Shown here piece by piece: positions 60,440 to 64,000 of a DNA stretch of 64,000 nucleotides. How positions within the stretch are numbered: position 1 is the stretch's first letter; each line of letters begins with the position of its first letter. The translations under genes and the position numbers were made by a program. The DNA lies in NCBI RefSeq assembly GCF_017654505.1, contig NC_054555.1, positions 9,306,335-9,370,334 on the forward strand, read 5' to 3'. The notes beneath the pieces were generated by a model. The model had not been told where the DNA came from, made no database searches, and worked only from the letters and a program-made list of their open reading frames with translations. Source of the stretch: Polyodon spathula (taxonomy: Eukaryota > Chordata > Actinopteri > Acipenseriformes > Polyodontidae).

Positions 60440-61000
60440 TCTGAAGGAGTGGTCAAGCACTGTGTGCACCTTGCGACCCGAGCGCCGTGCGCAGAGTACC
60501 ATGTACTATGTGCAACGTGTACTGTGCAGCACTGCATTCCCACACTAGTGCCAGGTACTGCATACACCGCTTGTACCGAGCACCCCGTGCACCGAGCACA
60601 GGGCTACCGCTTGCACCGAATACTGCGTGCACAGAAGCACCGAGCACCGTGCACCACCGGCGCGCTAGCCTGTATAGGTACAGCAAGACAATGGTCACCG
60701 TGCGCACCGTTGTACCGAAGTAGTTTTACGCACCGCAGTATTAAAAACCACTGGGGCAGCTGTGCACAGTGCCTACCCTGACCGCGTGGTCACATGCCTG
60801 AACAGCACGTAACGTACAACAGGGGGACAAGACCGAAGTCGCGGTGGGTTCAGAGTCAATAAACACTGTGTGCACCGTGGTACCGAAGTAGCACGGGCAG
60901 TGTCTTACGCACAGCGGTGTTCACCGGGGCAGCTGTGCGCGGTGCCTACCCTGATCGCTTGGTGTACGACAGGGGGACAGGGCTGAAGCCGCGGCGGATG
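60440..61000. repeat. GCACCG-rich repeats and 165-bp duplication in the DIRS element
   Basis: 60480-60720 is dense in GCACCG/GTACCGAG motifs. About 60698-60850 and 60868-61000 are two diverged copies of one unit (GCACCGTGGTACCGAAGTAG, GGGGCAGCTGTGC, CAGGGGGACA). Open frames on both strands arise from the repeats and match nothing I recognise. Confidence 0.7.
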
Positions 61001-61597
61001 ATTGACTTACACGCACAGTAATAAAAACAAAAATACAGTTCAATATTACAGGACAGATGGGGGAGAGAATTGTCTATTGATTTGAGCGACATACACCAAG
61101 GTGAAGTCCGGCGCAGCCCGTTTACGTCTCAACCCAACAACGAGGGAAGCCTCAGTGAGGAGTATATAGCCGTGCCCGGCGAAAACATTCGCGGAGCGGC
61201 TAGCGCGCTACGCGAGTACGGGGACGCGTTCAGCTACACTCAAAACAAGGCCGAACTGCAGCCTGCAGGCAGCTGGTGGGCAAAACTCGACAACGGGAAT
61301 AAGGCAAGCCCGGTCCCGTGGTGTAATAGCGCTCTCCAAAGTAAGAAGGGGTGAAAACACACACAATTCTTAACAAAAATACTTACTGTACTAAGATGGA
61401 CAGACAGAGAGAAGCAGCCTGACATGCGGAGTGCACAGGTGCTGAAAGTCAGAAACAGAATAAAAAGGCTACGAATTTTTAAACTACTGATTCTGGGAAA
61501 GGAGCGATGCCAGCTTTCAGCACAAAGTGCAGGGGAACTAGCAGTAGCTTACGCTGCACTCAATGCAACATAGAGGGCTTGACTTACCAGTGTGAGA

Positions 61598-61780
61598 AGC
61601 GAAAGAGGGTGATTCTTCCCCTGCGTGGCGGTTAAGTACCCTCAGGAGGCAAGACCAAAGATGTCACTGGGGGAAGGGGGTCAATTGGCAGCTTTAACAT
61701 AGGAGCTCAGTAACACCTACCAGTAGGCAGGAGTGTATCCCATAACGATGTTTGGTGGCCATCTTCGAATTACAAGGGAA
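61598..61780. repeat. DIRS inverted terminal repeat, window-right end
   Basis: Reverse complement of the window-left repeat. It ends GGCCATCTTCGAATTACAAG plus GGAAC. The outer ten or so bases differ from the left end, as expected for DIRS terminal repeats with distinct overhangs. Confidence 0.88.
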
Positions 61781-64000
61781 CTTCTAAACCACCCAAAAAC
61801 ATTGGTTAGATCTTCTCCAGTTCAGTATGCCTTTCCAAATCATTAGCTTCAGCCAATGACCCTGTGTGCATTGAAATGTCTGTTGGAATGTTCTTCATAA
61901 ATCAAACACGGTACGTTTTTTGTGACTTAATATATGCATAAGTGAAGGCATGACACATTCCAGGTTTCAACCCACACACAACAAATTAAAATATCAACAC
62001 AGGGACCAAAGCTTCTACTTCATTTCAACAGCTTGCCCATATAGGGGAAATTTAGATATGTGTTTATTTGAAAGGGCTGTTTATTAAAAAAAAACAAAAC
62101 AAAACAAAAACAAAACAAAAACAAAAAACAAGTGTGTATATATAATGATCCAGTATTCAAAGCAGCTACTGTCTACTGCATCCCATTCCCAAAACAGTCA
62201 GATTTGGCCTGTAGCCTTCCAATATCGAGGGTGTAAGCACTGGTAGCCCGGTACGTGTTTAACCACTGTACCATCTGCAAACTCAGATTGCTTTGTTGTG
62301 CTAAGCTTATTTGACTTGCTGGGGCAGTGCATAGGTCAACCACAATCTAACTCTGGGAAACATTCACTGGCTGTGAACTCATTGGCAGAAGCTGCAAGCT
62401 AAGTTTTGTGGAGTAAAGTGTGTAATTTAGTTTTGATTTATATTATTTGGTAACCCTGTCAACTATGCTAGGATGATTTTAACTGGATTTAACAATACAG
62501 CTGGGCTACAGCACATATTCTATACTGTTAGACATACCAAAAAAGAAGTGTAGGACTTCTGATTTTTACTGTTGTGCCCCATACACATACTGTGTATATA
62601 TTTAGAATGGTATTTATCTACTACATTATTTTTATTGTAATACAAGGCTGTAGGCTTAATGTACTGTTGCTTGTGACTCTGGTTGACTTCATCAGCTTTA
62701 CACAGAATAGTACCCCTGATATTTACTCAGAAGATAAATTAAATAAAGAAATAATTTGCACCATCGTTTTTTATTTAATACCAACAAAAATAAAAGGTAT
62801 TGGCTTCAACTAAGCTTAAAGTTGAAGATCAACTGTGGAACAAAGTAACAGTCAGTACATTTCATTTCCAGAGGCCATTGTAATATCCTTTCCACCAGCT
62901 CATTGATAATATCCATCTATAAAAATAAGGAAATGGAACTGCTAGGTTAATAACTGGGATTAATAACGTGGGGAGTTTTAGAAACGTCATAAGCGGCAAG
63001 GCAGAAGGTTGCATTCTATTCAGCTGGCATCATGGTTTTTACAATTCCTTGTAATGGATTGACGACTGACACAGTGTTGATATTTATTAGGAGTATTCAT
63101 TTGTCTGAATTGTCTGTTATTTTCTCATATTAGATCAAGATACTGGGAAAGTATAATTGAACTAGATCAGTGGTGACAGGCTCCTAGTTATGAGTTTAAT
63201 TCAACTTGCTCTGTCAGAACTGCAATACTGTTTACATTCTGGATAAGTTCACCCCAGGCAAACTGTCAACTAATCTTCTCGGTAGCAGAATCAATTGAAA
63301 AGGATCACATTATGAAATCTGCCATTAATACAGTATTCTTTTGTGTGTGTTTTGTACAATTCTATATTATGGTTTCTGTTACATCATGATTTATCATGTT
63401 TACTACTTCTGCCTTTTACAACCGTGAGGGCAGATGCTGAAAAAAAACTCTCAAAAGGACTTAAAAGCTATTTTTGACCAAATGACCACTAGGGGTGTTC
63501 AACTATATATACTGCTCCCTCTGCACTCCACAAAGTAGCAGAAACCTATATTTCTTATCTATATTCCGAAGGTCTTTAATTATAGATAAGGAGGACCAGT
63601 GATAATAAATAACAAATAATAAATAATGATAAAGAACAGTAGGGCTTGGCACATGTCCTGTGGCTCTCCCAATATATTCCAGTCCAGAACTTTGTTCTAG
63701 CTTTATTGCAGTAGCTAGGTGTTCAGCTAAATGCTGTAGCTAAGAACCTGGTTGGAACGAGGACCTGGTCTGGAATAAATTGAAAGAGCCACTAGTGAGT
63801 ATCACAGCTCTATGGTACTGTAAATAGACAAACTACACAGAACATTATTTCCATATCTTTTTGCTGGGCATGCTAGTCTCTTAAGGGGAAAAACTGGTTC
63901 ATTTACAATGATTTAGATTAATTATGTAGCATCTGTGCCTTGGGGTGTACATGAAGTGGTGGATCGAATTGCTGGTTGGGGGGGTGAATCTGACTCCCCA
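61781..64000. other. Right end of window, presumed testican intron
   Basis: No exon or classified repeat recognised. An A-rich AAAACAAAAC tract lies at 62087-62129. Confidence 0.4.

Larger units (their letters stand above)
56847..61780 (-). mobile_element. DIRS-type tyrosine-recombinase retroelement, defective
   Basis: DIRS elements replicate by reverse transcription and integrate with a tyrosine recombinase rather than an integrase. The 4.9-kb unit has inverted terminal repeats (56890-57060 and 61598-61768), unequal outer extensions, and an internal complementary region at 57097-57190. On the minus strand it keeps the end of RNase H and the recombinase (about 58745 to 57241). A reverse transcriptase and gag are not recognised: 59100-61500 is filled with degenerate repeats. 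It is more GC-rich than its surroundings. Confidence 0.85.

Noticed and set aside
60392..60781. 129-codon open frame and its antisense counterparts
   Set aside because: They arise from GCACCG-type repeats, with open frames on both strands.
61070..61354. 94-codon plus-strand open frame inside the DIRS-like element
   Set aside because: It lies antisense to the element's coding direction, in repeat-rich sequence, with no family resemblance.

Overview
This window is vertebrate genomic DNA. It has small exons with GT-AG introns, very large introns, many (TA)n, (TAA)n and (GA)n microsatellites, and decayed LINE, SINE, hAT, LTR and DIRS elements. The protein families and the repeat types (CR1 with a TTCTTATG-type tail, L2-like LINEs, DIRS tyrosine-recombinase elements, tRNA-derived SINEs) point to a ray-finned fish. 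The CR1 3' end resembles sequence I associate with sturgeon and paddlefish, so a non-teleost fish is my best guess. That is an inference.

Two genes lie in tandem on the + strand. The first is a complete Bicaudal-C family RNA-binding protein gene (coding 4865-20831). I assembled it from 19 exons whose phases agree throughout: 2625 nt, 874 codons plus stop. It encodes KH and KH-like domains and a C-terminal SAM domain. It is diverged from BICC1, especially in the third KH domain and the linker, and is probably the paralogue called bicc2 in fish. The second is the first coding exon (27549-27725) of a testican proteoglycan gene, most like SPOCK1. The rest of that gene lies beyond the window or in exons too short to recognise, so positions 27726-64000 are best read as one giant intron or most of one. 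A bicc2-like gene beside a SPOCK1-like gene, against BICC1 and SPOCK2 on human chromosome 10, would suit ancient whole-genome-duplication blocks.

The rest is mobile and simple-sequence DNA. 1-4740: upstream region with an L2-like fragment. 5088-20700: BicC introns carrying microsatellites and two copies of an unclassified repeat. 20832-22000: BicC 3' UTR with two polyadenylation signals and a foldback element between them. 24050-24610: a long (GA)n tract beside a second unclassified repeat, which recurs inverted at 31290-31545. 32200-33120: diverged tandem repeats split by a SINE. 35786-37900: a non-autonomous hAT element with a perfect 8-bp target duplication, containing a later CR1 insertion. 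39810-41101: a rearranged LTR element. 45860-47545: two LINE remnants. 50546-51005: an inverted SINE. 54170-54544: a long inverted repeat. 56847-61780: a DIRS-type element.

The most striking object is the DIRS-type element. It has inverted terminal repeats and, beside one of them, an internal complementary region that joins the complements of the two outer ends, as expected for DIRS replication through a circle. Its minus-strand coding part keeps RNase H and tyrosine recombinase remnants but no recognisable reverse transcriptase. That place is taken by degenerate repeats of 155-213 bp and GCACCG-rich sequence. No tRNA, rRNA, CRISPR array or prokaryotic feature was found.
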